Shown: positions 7,873 to 14,039 of the stretch, piece by piece
Layout: the number at the start of each line of letters is the position of its first letter
Position numbering within the stretch: position 1 is the stretch's first letter
Source: JBEKYD01 sp049509915
GTDB taxonomy: Bacteria; Acidobacteriota; Terriglobia; Bryobacterales; Bryobacteraceae
Direction: 5' to 3'
Length of the DNA stretch: 15,680 bases
Assembly (NCBI GenBank): GCA_049509915.1
Contig: JBEKZL010000181.1
Span: 1 to 15,680, forward strand
Notes under the pieces: model-generated
Told to the model about the DNA's origin: nothing
Database searches by the model: none
Seen by the model: the letters and a program-made list of their open reading frames with translations, nothing else
Position numbers and translations under genes: made by a program

Positions 7873-7949
7873 CAGCCGGTGGCTTCTGGCTTCAAGTCAC
7901 GCACGGTTCTGTGAGCGGCTCGGGGTGAAATTCCCCGGGCCGACTCGGC
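7873..7949 (+). mobile_element. Group II intron remnant: domains V and VI
   Basis: Domain V: AGCCG (7874-7878) pairs with CGGTT (7904-7908), including the G-U wobble of the AGC catalytic triad. A 3-nt GCA bulge (7901-7903) lies on the 3' side, and an upper stem GTGGCTT/AAGTCAC follows. Domain VI: CGGCTCGGGG (7916-7925) pairs fully with CCCCGGGCCG (7933-7942). The flanking GAG (7913-7915) pairs with CTC (7944-7946), leaving a single bulged A at 7943, exactly where the branch-point adenosine belongs. The string ACGGTTCTGTGAG followed by GTGAAATTCCCC is typical of bacterial group II intron 3' ends. No reverse transcriptase/maturase frame and no domains I-IV are recognisable upstream, so this is a truncated, immobile fragment. 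The exact 3' splice point is uncertain by a few bases. Confidence 0.8.
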
Positions 7950-8015
7950 GGTGGTCAGCAATGGCCGTCCCGCCCGTGACCCCTTCTGCGACGCCGCACG
8001 ATGCCGCGGGTTCCA

Positions 8016-8032
8016 GGAGCGGTGCCCGCTCC
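8016..8032. terminator. Hairpin between convergent genes
   Basis: GGAGCGG and CCGCTCC are perfect 7-bp arms around a TGC loop. The hairpin lies between the ends of the anchored-protein gene and the cytochrome gene. No T-run is present, so the terminator label is tentative. Confidence 0.3.
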
Positions 8033-8125
8033 GGAGTTCCACGAGCGCAGTGACGCGCCGGCGCCCGAGTTCTCGCCGCTGCGAGTTGCTTGTTCACTGC
8101 TCAGCTGTGTGATGCTCATACCGTT

Positions 8126-8680
8126 TCACCGATGCCCGTAATCCGTGAAGACGTAATCTCTCGTCTTCACTCTGGTGTGGCACGCGAAGCCGCACTTGGC
8201 GTCGTTCCCCTGCGGCGGTTTGCCAGCCAAGGTGCCGGGCGTGAACGTATCGGATGTGGCGTCATAGTCGAACACGGCGTATCCCCACCCGCCGCTGTCC
8301 CTGAACCTCTTGCTGTCCTTCACCATGAAGTCGACGTCATGTTGGGTACCTGGCACCGTCGCTGCGGGGAACGTCTCCATCTTTTTCGGGTTCCAATGGA
8401 TCTTCGCCATCTTGGCGCCGTCGGGGAAAGGCTTGCCGTCGCCGGGTACGCCGGCCAAGTAGGCCTTGATCATCACCGGATTAGCGAGGATCGCAGCAAT
8501 AAGGTTTCCATCCTGACTGATGGAGACAACCTGCCAGGCCTCGTATCCTCTGAACTCAGAGAATGAGAGCCCATTCGGTACTTTCACGGTGTACTTATCC
8601 TGGGCAGCCATGGCTAAAGCCGCCAGAACAGAGAGAAATACTCCGACGAATACGATTACCCCGATGCTTGTGCGTTTCAT
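8126..8680 (-). CDS. Cytochrome P460-like periplasmic haem protein
   Basis: The 184-residue product has an N-terminal signal peptide (MKRTSIGVIVFVGVFLSVLAALAMA) and the layout of the cytochrome P460 family: a beta-rich body (FRGYEAWQVVSISQDG, GKPFPDGAKMAKIHW, GGWGYAVFDYD) and a C-terminal c-type haem motif. The start ATG at 8680 has a strong AAAGGAG eight bases upstream. The haem motif is Cys163-GFA-Cys167-His168, so CX3CH rather than the usual CX2CH. Known P460 enzymes oxidise hydroxylamine or nitric-oxide-type substrates using a haem cross-linked to Lys. Lys93 in the AKIHW segment is a candidate for that cross-link, but I cannot align it here. Most acidobacterial members have no assigned substrate. 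It is monocistronic, with no nitrogen-cycle neighbours in view. Confidence 0.85.
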   Translation of the reverse strand: MKRTSIGVIVFVGVFLSVLAALAMAAQDKYTVKVPNGLSFSEFRGYEAWQVVSISQDGNLIAAILANPVMIKAYLAGVPGDGKPFPDGAKMAKIHWNPKKMETFPAATVPGTQHDVDFMVKDSKRFRDSGGWGYAVFDYDATSDTFTPGTLAGKPPQGNDAKCGFACHTRVKTRDYVFTDYGHR

Positions 8681-9175
8681 GGCTAGTCTCCTTTGCTGAA
8701 CCTATGCTTCCGGACGTTGCTTATGGCGTGAAGCATCAAGCCATACTCGTTTCATTGCAATAGTTCTTTGCCGGCCTGCTCCGCCTCTGTGCATGCAGCA
8801 TACCACTCGGGCTGGTTCTTTTTCGCGCTGCCCGGTGCGCTTCTCGTTGCAGCGTTCAAGCGCGCCCCGGCACGCGCATTTCGCGAACGAGGCCCGAGCG
8901 CGCCCGGCTTTCCGGCGGCGCCGCGCGATGCCGCCCGGGTTCACGTCACGGATGGACACTGCGGGCCGGAATTCTGGGCGAGCGCCGGCGAGCGTCTTGG
9001 GCATTGATCGTCGGCGTCGAAGCGCAGCGGGAGCGGATCGAGGAAGGACGGACGCTCGGAGTGTTCACCATAGGGCGCCGCGTGAACCGCCCGCCGGTCT
9101 GTCGGAGATCAGGCCCAAGGCACGTCCCTCCGCTATCCGCGCGGCGGTATAACCTAAAGGGCAAGGGAGGACAGC
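8681..9175. other. Gene-poor stretch with degenerate coding-like sequence
   Basis: The first part holds the P460 leader and presumably its promoter, though no clear pair of boxes is visible. From about 8770 to 9110 several long frames are open on both strands because of very high GC content; none has a recognisable domain. On the plus strand, short pieces such as GPEFWASAGERLG (about 8960-9000) and, one frame over, VGVEAQRERIEEGRTLGVFT (about 9010-9070) show coding-like third-position bias. They may be fragments of a decayed gene. I cannot name it. Confidence 0.35.
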
Positions 9176-9307
9176 GTGACCTGCGGGAAATGCCGCGTTC
9201 CGATGAAAGAGATAAACGGTCACATCTTCCACAAGCAGCGAAAGTGGAAGTGCCCGAAGTGCGCAAGAATTCGGATGCAGCAGCGACGCGCTGTTGGCAG
9301 CCGGTGA
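9176..9307 (+). CDS. Very small zinc-ribbon-like protein
   Basis: This GTG-started ORF of 43 codons has a strong Shine-Dalgarno sequence (GGGAGG, five bases upstream). The product carries two CxxC knuckles, Cys3/Cys6 (TCGKCRV) and Cys26/Cys29 (KCPKCAR), 19 residues apart. They flank a basic segment (GHIFHKQRKW), and the tail is basic too (RIRMQQRRAVGSR). The spacing fits a small zinc ribbon that could bind nucleic acid or act as an adaptor. A TATAAC box at 9148-9153 could serve as its -10. I do not recognise a specific family. The good ribosome binding site and paired CxxC motifs argue against chance. Confidence 0.55.
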   Translation: MTCGKCRVPMKEINGHIFHKQRKWKCPKCARIRMQQRRAVGSR

Positions 9308-9519
9308 GTTTGGCCAGAGATCTGAGCAGATCAGACATTCAGAGAGATTCTCGACGGCGTACTCTCGATCCTCGATGAGCTCTGTATGGCCGATGCCATT
9401 ACGGCTCTTGGCCGCGACGGCAGGGTCAGCTGCCCGACCCCCGGTGATGTGCAGAGAGCAGGGCGAATGCCATCGGTCTGGTTGTTCTCCACCTCGTCCT
9501 AAGATGAAACAATCAGACC
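9308..9519. other. Short stretch with a possible second mini-ORF
   Basis: In the same frame as the zinc-ribbon ORF, the sequence reopens after a TGA at 9323 and reads to a TAA at 9500-9502. It contains a helix-like segment (TFREILDGVLSILDELCMAD). Only an ATG at 9386 is available as a start, giving 38 residues, and it has no good ribosome binding site. It may be a remnant of a longer protein. Nothing else is evident. Confidence 0.25.
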
Positions 9520-10407
9520 CTACTTGACTCGCATCCACAGGATTCCGAAATCGCGCAGATGTGTGCGCGTATTCCGGGAGCCGGCAAATGAGTTCTCGTG
9601 GTGGAACCCGTACGAGTTGTCCGTTGCCGGCTCGTCCAAATCCCCGATCAAAATGTTCACGCCCATGGCGCGGTCGCCCATCGCAGTCGAGTAGAAGACC
9701 CCCGGTTCAACTTCTAGGCAGGGGTTGAAACTAACCGCCCATTCCACGATGTAACCCTTCCCTCCGGGTTTGGGTTTGGCGACGCACTCTTGCGCGCCCG
9801 AGAGAATCCACTCCTGATAGGTCCGCCACGCGTCCGCGCTGCTGCGCGGCTCGCCTTCCAGCAGCCCTCCAATGCCGATGCCGCCCTTGCGCGACTTGAT
9901 CAGGTTGCAGACCATCTGCCAGGATGAGCTGTTCCCAACCGAGTCCTGGTTCCCGACCCACTGGTTGGAGGCGTTGATCAGCAGCTCGATTTCATCGCCG
10001 AACCAGGGGAAGCCTTCGCGCGTCAAGTCGTGCGCTTTGGGGTTGTTCGAGGGCAGCCAGCGCGGCGTGTCGATGCCGTACAGAACGTCGTCCGTGACGT
10101 CGAAGGCAAAATAGAGACGTTTGCCGTCGTGCTTGACGTAGCCCTTAAGCGAAAGATCCTTCGGGTCGGTTACGGCCGAGAACTGCGGCCTCCAGCCTTC
10201 GACCCCCAGGAATACGGTGGCATCGTCCCACTCGCCGGGTGAGATCACTCCGTCCAGCACCGGCGTCTTGCCCGGGTGGGCTTCGAGCGAGCGAGGGTCG
10301 TCGCCTGCTAAAAGGCATCCGCCGACGGCCAGCGCGGCCAGCCAGCCAACCAGCGGCATTTGCAAAAGCGGCATTTGTGAAGAGAATAGCCTACCCAAAG
10401 TCCGCAT
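9520..10407 (-). CDS. Exported CBM9-like carbohydrate-binding protein
   Basis: The product of about 295 residues has an N-terminal hydrophobic stretch (MPLVGWLAALAVGGCLLAG) with a lipobox-like VGGC, so it may be a lipoprotein. The body matches the carbohydrate-binding module family 9-like (CBM9/DOMON-type) fold: TPVLDGVISPGEWDDAT near the start, LYFAFDVTDDVLYG, FPWFGDEIELLINAS and GYIVEWAVSFN. Such domains bind sugar ends, or act as sensors, at the cell surface. The start is uncertain. ATG codons occur at 10473, 10407, 10374 and 10359, none with a clear ribosome binding site. I prefer 10407 because the 10473 start would overlap the divergent amidohydrolase start and its promoter. It is transcribed away from that gene. 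Confidence 0.75.
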   Translation of the reverse strand: MRTLGRLFSSQMPLLQMPLVGWLAALAVGGCLLAGDDPRSLEAHPGKTPVLDGVISPGEWDDATVFLGVEGWRPQFSAVTDPKDLSLKGYVKHDGKRLYFAFDVTDDVLYGIDTPRWLPSNNPKAHDLTREGFPWFGDEIELLINASNQWVGNQDSVGNSSSWQMVCNLIKSRKGGIGIGGLLEGEPRSSADAWRTYQEWILSGAQECVAKPKPGGKGYIVEWAVSFNPCLEVEPGVFYSTAMGDRAMGVNILIGDLDEPATDNSYGFHHENSFAGSRNTRTHLRDFGILWMRVK

Positions 10408-10431
10408 CGCAATGATCGCAACGGATTGGCC

Positions 10432-10461
10432 TTGACCGGGCGCGCGTGCTTGTCCTAGACT
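10432..10461 (+). promoter_or_regulatory. Promoter TTGACC-18-TAGACT of the amidohydrolase
   Basis: A -35 box TTGACC (10432-10437) and a -10 box TAGACT (10456-10461) are 18 bp apart. Transcription would begin around 10468, only a few bases before the ATG pair at 10472/10475, and no Shine-Dalgarno sequence precedes the gene. This implies a leaderless or nearly leaderless mRNA. Confidence 0.5.
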
Positions 10462-10471
10462 CAGCTTTGCC

Positions 10472-11401
10472 ATGATGAGTCGAAGGGCTGTGCTCCGCTA
10501 CGCTCCCGCTGTGCTTCCCGCCACCGTGGCGACCCTGGCGCCGGGGGCGGAGCCCGGCCGCGTCCTCGATGCCCACGTGCATTTCTACGATCCCACGCGG
10601 CCGCAGGGCGTGCCTTGGCCGTCGAAGAACGATCCGGTTCTGTACCGGCCGACCTATCCCGAGCGATACCTGGCAAACGTCAAGCCGTTCCGGGTGGACG
10701 GAGTGGTCGCGATAGAAGCCAGCCCTTGGCTGGAAGATAATCTCTGGCTGCTTGAAGTGGCCGACCGAAGCCGGCTGGTCTGGGCCGTAGTGGGTAATAT
10801 CGAGCCCGGGCATCCGGACTTCAAAGACGCGTTGGACAGGTTTAGCAGGCACCCGCTCTTTCGAGGAATCCGGATCAACGCCGCCTCCGTTCCCGCAATT
10901 GTCGCGCAACCCGAAGCGGTAGCCGGCCTGAAGCTGCTCGCGTCGAAAGACCTCAGTTTGGACATTCTGCTGGATGGCTCGCGACGCGTGGCGGAGATCG
11001 CCCGCCTTGCCGGTATACTGCCCGATCTTCGGCTGGTGTTGGGCCATCTGCCGCTCGATCCGCCCCCGGATGAGGCTGGAAGGGCAGCCTACCGCGACGA
11101 TCTGCGGGCGCTCGGGCGCGCTCCATCGGTCCACGTAAAGGTCTCCGCGGTGGTGCGCCGCATCGGCGGCCAGGTTCGGGCCGACGCCGAATTCTACAAA
11201 CCAGCCCTGGACGAGCTTTGGGAAACGTTCGGCCTGAATCGCGTGATCTATGCGAGCAACTGGCCGGTATGCGACCTGACCGCGCCCTACGCCGTGGTGT
11301 ACCGTGTCGTCAGAGATTACCTGACGGACAAAGATCCTCGTGCCATCGAGAAGTACTTCTGGAAGAATGCCGTAGCCGTGTACAAGTGCGGCGAGCGTTA
11401 A
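10472..11401 (+). CDS. Tat-exported amidohydrolase (lactonase-like, amidohydrolase 2)
   Basis: The 309-residue product opens with a twin-arginine signal (MMSRRAVLRYAPAVLPATVATLAPG). It then shows the metal-dependent TIM-barrel pattern of the amidohydrolase 2 family (COG3618-like: fuconolactonase, rhamnonolactonase and related lactone hydrolases). Visible landmarks are the HxH motif in LDAHVHFYDP (His35, His37), RGIRIN, LGHLPLD (His192) and YASNWPVC near residue 263. The last motif is usually GSDWPV with a catalytic Asp; here it is Asn263. I recall some family members with SNWP, so activity is not excluded. Sugar-lactone hydrolysis is the likeliest role given the sugar-type neighbours. The start is either ATG 10472 or 10475. 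Confidence 0.8.
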   Translation: MMSRRAVLRYAPAVLPATVATLAPGAEPGRVLDAHVHFYDPTRPQGVPWPSKNDPVLYRPTYPERYLANVKPFRVDGVVAIEASPWLEDNLWLLEVADRSRLVWAVVGNIEPGHPDFKDALDRFSRHPLFRGIRINAASVPAIVAQPEAVAGLKLLASKDLSLDILLDGSRRVAEIARLAGILPDLRLVLGHLPLDPPPDEAGRAAYRDDLRALGRAPSVHVKVSAVVRRIGGQVRADAEFYKPALDELWETFGLNRVIYASNWPVCDLTAPYAVVYRVVRDYLTDKDPRAIEKYFWKNAVAVYKCGER

Positions 11402-11445
11402 GCGAGACGGCCGGGGCCGGTGAGGTACAGACCGGAGCGCTCACT

Positions 11446-11494
11446 GCGGCGGGTTCCGCTTCCCCCTGCAGGTACCGCCGAAGCGGACTGCCGC
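11446..11494. terminator. Nested stem-loop between convergent genes
   Basis: An outer GCGGC/GCCGC pair (11446-11450 and 11490-11494) and an inner CCGCTT/AAGCGG pair (11456-11461 and 11481-11486) could fold into an imperfect hairpin. It lies in the 122-bp gap between the ends of the amidohydrolase and the TIM-barrel gene. No T-run is present; a bidirectional terminator role is inferred from position. Confidence 0.35.
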
Positions 11495-11523
11495 GTGTCC
11501 ATGGCGATTGCCGTCCCTTCCGG

Positions 11524-12486
11524 TCACAACGGGATTTTCATCGTCTTCTGGAGATAGTTTGCCGTGACGTGTGCGCTTTCCTTGGGAGTACGAAAGGGCG
11601 AGGTGTCCAACTCGACCACTAGAAAGCCCCTCCACTGGATGAGGTCCAGATGCGCTTTGAGCGCCAGGAAATCGACGCCGCCATTACCCATTGGGAAAAA
11701 GTAAGGATCTTTCATCTGGTCCCGGTCACGTCCAGGAACGTTTCTTGACCCGCCGTGGTCTTCCGGCTTGGTGTCCTTCAGGTGAAACTCCACCACCCGG
11801 TTTTCCAATTTCTTTGCCAATGCAATGGGGTCCATGCCGGCCATGGTGATATGACCCGTATCCAGAACGAACCTGACGTGCTTCGGATCGGTGTTCGCCA
11901 TCACGTAGTCAATCTCGCTCTGGGACTGGAACTGGCTGCCCAGATGAGCGTGAACCCCAAACGGGATGCCTTCTTCTTCCAGGCTGCGCCGGCCCAGAAT
12001 CTCAACGGTCTCGGCGATGTTCTTCAAGTCTTCTTGCGTGGTACCTTCGGGCCGCCGGCTACCCAAATTGGTCTTTTGGTGATCGCACCCAAACTTCCTG
12101 CTGAAGCGGACCACTCCGAGGTGGTTTTCGATCACCGCCTGGCGCGCTGCGGGGTTCTCAAAATGAGTATTGCCCCCGCGCGAGCCGCCGGTGACCGCCG
12201 CGAACCTGACGCCCATCTCATCGATCCTCTTTTTCAGGCCGTCTACGTCGTCGGGATAGAACGAGCTGAGTGCTGTGGCGAAGGCTTCGACGTAATTAAA
12301 GCCGACTTCGTGAGCTTCCGCAAAGCCTCTAAAGGGGTCTTCTCCTCCCCATGTCGTTGCCGGGTCGAAGCCTCGGGTGTTGGTGGTATATCCAATTCTG
12401 TACCGTGGCTCTGCGCCAAATATGCGGCGGACAGTCAGCGCCGTGGCCGTGGCGGAGGCGGACAAAAGAAATCCCCTGCGATCCAT
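11524..12486 (-). CDS. Tat-exported xylose-isomerase-like TIM-barrel protein
   Basis: The 320-residue protein belongs to the sugar phosphate isomerase/epimerase superfamily (xylose isomerase-like TIM barrel, AP endonuclease 2 fold). I start it at the ATG at 12486, which gives the twin-arginine signal MDRRGFLLSASATATAL; a GTG start nine codons upstream would bury it. Candidate metal and active-site residues are His179/His181 (GVHAHLGS), Asp209 and His212 (FVLDTGHITM), His235 (VEFHLKD) and Glu292 (LVVELD). Export of a sugar isomerase-like protein is common in Acidobacteriota and Planctomycetota, but substrates are mostly unknown. It converges on the amidohydrolase, so the two are not in an operon. 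Confidence 0.85.
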   Translation of the reverse strand: MDRRGFLLSASATATALTVRRIFGAEPRYRIGYTTNTRGFDPATTWGGEDPFRGFAEAHEVGFNYVEAFATALSSFYPDDVDGLKKRIDEMGVRFAAVTGGSRGGNTHFENPAARQAVIENHLGVVRFSRKFGCDHQKTNLGSRRPEGTTQEDLKNIAETVEILGRRSLEEEGIPFGVHAHLGSQFQSQSEIDYVMANTDPKHVRFVLDTGHITMAGMDPIALAKKLENRVVEFHLKDTKPEDHGGSRNVPGRDRDQMKDPYFFPMGNGGVDFLALKAHLDLIQWRGFLVVELDTSPFRTPKESAHVTANYLQKTMKIPL

Positions 12487-12764
12487 AGCTACATCTTCGC
12501 CCACCCCGCCCACCCCGAGATCGGAAAGAACCCGTTAGTGCGCGACACTCTGCTGGAGGCTCATCAGGGGTGGTGAATGGAATCATACCACTCTCGCGGC
12601 ATCCGCTGGCCTCGCGGCCTTCGACCCGGGAAGCTCTCAACCGACCATCTCGCCTGGCCTGGAGTGCCAGACTATTATCAGTCTCGTTGTGGACGAGCGC
12701 AGTAGCCATGACATGCACTATGGCAATTTGCAATCAACACGGATTTCAGACACTACCCGTTTCG
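12487..12764. other. Divergent intergenic region
   Basis: About 280 bp lie between the TIM-barrel start and the promoter at 12765. I see a short CTGGC/GCCAG inverted repeat near 12660 and two CTCGCGGC direct repeats near 12590-12620. I see no coding sequence or RNA gene that I can support. Confidence 0.5.
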
Positions 12765-12793
12765 TTGACTCGCTCGCCGGCCCGGAGTACATT
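12765..12793 (+). promoter_or_regulatory. Promoter TTGACT-17-TACATT
   Basis: A -35 box TTGACT (12765-12770) and a -10 box TACATT (12788-12793) are separated by exactly 17 bp. Transcription would start near 12800, just upstream of the GGAG ribosome binding site and the GTG start at 12811. It would drive the ThuA fragment and the overlapping SDR gene. Confidence 0.65.
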
Positions 12794-12810
12794 GTATTCT
12801 GGAGTCAATC

Positions 12811-13056
12811 GTGAGAACCCCGGTACTGACTTGTCTGGCCCTTTTGGCAATCGCTACTGGCGCGATCTCCGCGGCCAAAATCCGGGTATTGATCCTCACC
12901 GGCGAATTCGATGTCTCGCGCCCGTGGCCGACCACCATACCTTCCACGCGGAGCATGCTCCTGAACGCGGGGCGCTTCGACGTGCGGGTGGCGGCAAGAG
13001 GGGTAGCTACCGAACCGCGTTGGGGCTCTTACGCGGATTCTTACGCCTATGCCTGA
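12811..13056 (+). pseudogene. ThuA-like protein, N-terminal fragment only
   Basis: The GTG-started frame, with GGAG seven bases upstream, gives an 81-residue product with a signal peptide (VRTPVLTCLALLAIATGAISA) and the first strand of a ThuA-like (trehalose-utilisation, class I glutamine amidotransferase-like) domain: KIRVLILTGEFD, then NAGRFDVRVA. Family members are about 200-300 residues. This one leaves the family pattern near residue 65 and stops at 13054-13056, after overlapping the SDR start by eight bases. It looks like the 5' end of a ThuA gene joined to SDR upstream sequence by a deletion. It may still be translated as a leader that couples to the SDR gene. Confidence 0.7.
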
Positions 13057-13903
13057 AACAAACTACCAGCCGCCGAACGAAGCCCCGCGGGGTCCGATCG
13101 GCCCTGTCCTCAAAGGACAGAAGGCCCTCGTAACCGGGGCCAGCAAAGGGCTTGGCCAAGCCATGGCGATCGGTTTCGCGCAGGCCGGAGCCGACGTGCT
13201 CGTCAACTACCACACCGACGAAGAGGGCGCCAGGCAGACGGCGAAGGCCATCGAAGCATGCGGCCGGAAAGCCGAGGTCTTCCAGGGGGATGTTGCCAGC
13301 GAGGACGACGTGAGCGCCATGTTCCACCGAATCACGGAGGCCTTCGGGCGAATCGACATCTGCGCTCCGAACTCCGGCATTCAGCTCAATGCACGGGTGG
13401 ATGAGATGACGCTGGCCCAATGGCAGCGGGTCATCGACGTCAACCTGACCGGCATGTTTCTGTGCGCGCGCGAGGCTATCCGCGCCTTCAAGAAACAGGG
13501 GATCGACCGCTCCGTTTCCTACGCCATGGGGAAGCTCATCTTTATGAGCTCGGTGCACGACATTATCCCCTGGGAAGGGCACGCCAACTACGCCGCGGCG
13601 AAGGGCGGCATCATGCTCCTCATGAAGAGTCTCGCGCAGGAGGTGGCCCACCTCCGCATCCGCGTCAATGCCTTGTCTCCCGGCGCGATCCGGACGCCCA
13701 TGAATGTGGAGAAGCTTACTTCGCCGGAGGTCTTCGAGCGCGTGCTGCTCAAGCTCATCCCGGCCAAGCGCATCGGCGAACCGGAGGACGTTGCCCGTGC
13801 CGCGGTATGGCTGGCGTCGGACGAATCCGACTACGTAAACGGCGTCACCATTTACGTCGACGGCGGGATGACTCTCTATCCCGGTTTCATCGGCGCCGGA
13901 TAA
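13049..13903 (+). CDS. Short-chain dehydrogenase, glucose 1-dehydrogenase-like
   Basis: The 284-residue cytosolic SDR has the classical cofactor motif TGASKGLG (residues 29-36), an NSG motif at 108-110 where NAG is usual, and the catalytic tetrad Asn132 (DVNL), Ser168 (MSSVHD), Tyr181 and Lys185 (YAAAKGG). The C-terminus (IYVDGGMTLYPGF) is typical of glucose 1-dehydrogenase-like SDRs, which oxidise aldoses to lactones with NAD(P). The N-terminal extension of about 20 residues (NYQPPNEAPRG) is also common there. The start ATG at 13049 has no ribosome binding site and lies inside the end of the ThuA fragment, so translation is probably coupled. A lactone product would fit the lactonase-like amidohydrolase nearby, though that one is exported. 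Substrate not proven. Confidence 0.88.
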   Translation: MPETNYQPPNEAPRGPIGPVLKGQKALVTGASKGLGQAMAIGFAQAGADVLVNYHTDEEGARQTAKAIEACGRKAEVFQGDVASEDDVSAMFHRITEAFGRIDICAPNSGIQLNARVDEMTLAQWQRVIDVNLTGMFLCAREAIRAFKKQGIDRSVSYAMGKLIFMSSVHDIIPWEGHANYAAAKGGIMLLMKSLAQEVAHLRIRVNALSPGAIRTPMNVEKLTSPEVFERVLLKLIPAKRIGEPEDVARAAVWLASDESDYVNGVTIYVDGGMTLYPGFIGAG

Positions 13904-13923
13904 TTGGCGCGGCAATTCCGGGG

Positions 13924-13953
13924 TTGACAGGCTCCGGTGCGCTGGGATACGAT
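13924..13953 (+). promoter_or_regulatory. Promoter TTGACA-18-TACGAT of the YdcZ-like gene
   Basis: A perfect -35 box TTGACA (13924-13929) and a -10 box TACGAT (13948-13953) are 18 bp apart. Initiation near 13960 leaves a leader of about 80 nt. This makes the membrane-protein gene independent of the SDR upstream. Confidence 0.65.
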
Positions 13954-13989
13954 GCGGCGACAGGCTGGCCCGTGGAGGCAGTCTGGCTC

Positions 13990-14009
13990 GCCGGTTCCGC
14001 TTCACCGGC
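13990..14009 (+). promoter_or_regulatory. Leader hairpin before the YdcZ-like gene
   Basis: GCCGGT (13990-13995) and ACCGGC (14004-14009) form a perfect 6-bp stem with an 8-nt loop within the predicted leader, about 30 bases before the start codon. A regulatory role is possible but not shown; in GC-rich sequence such stems also arise by chance. Confidence 0.3.
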
Positions 14010-14039
14010 ACGCGCTTGTGCGAAGGACAGGAGAAGAAG

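Larger units (their letters stand above)
7762..8125. other. Convergent intergenic region holding an intron scar
   Basis: This 364-bp region lies between two convergent gene ends. Apart from the group II intron 3' end at 7873-7949 and the hairpin at 8016-8032, I see no gene. The frame starting near 7841 on the plus strand is open for about 70 codons, but its middle is simply translated intron RNA structure. A short GC-rich segment at 7988-8013 recurs in diverged form at 8915-8942. Confidence 0.6.

Noticed and set aside
7841..8053. Plus-strand frame reading HARFCERLGVKFPGPT
   Set aside because: This is translated group II intron domain V-VI sequence, a common false ORF, not a protein gene.
9065..9538. 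Minus-strand frame of 157 codons
   Set aside because: There is no domain, and it is antisense to the zinc-ribbon ORF, which has a good ribosome binding site and paired CxxC motifs.
10391..11134. Minus-strand open frame extending past the CBM9-like start
   Set aside because: It is antisense to the amidohydrolase and differs in frame from the CBM9-like gene; it is open because of high GC content.
13007..14011. Minus-strand open frame of over 300 codons
   Set aside because: It is antisense to the SDR dehydrogenase, whose cofactor and catalytic motifs are clear.
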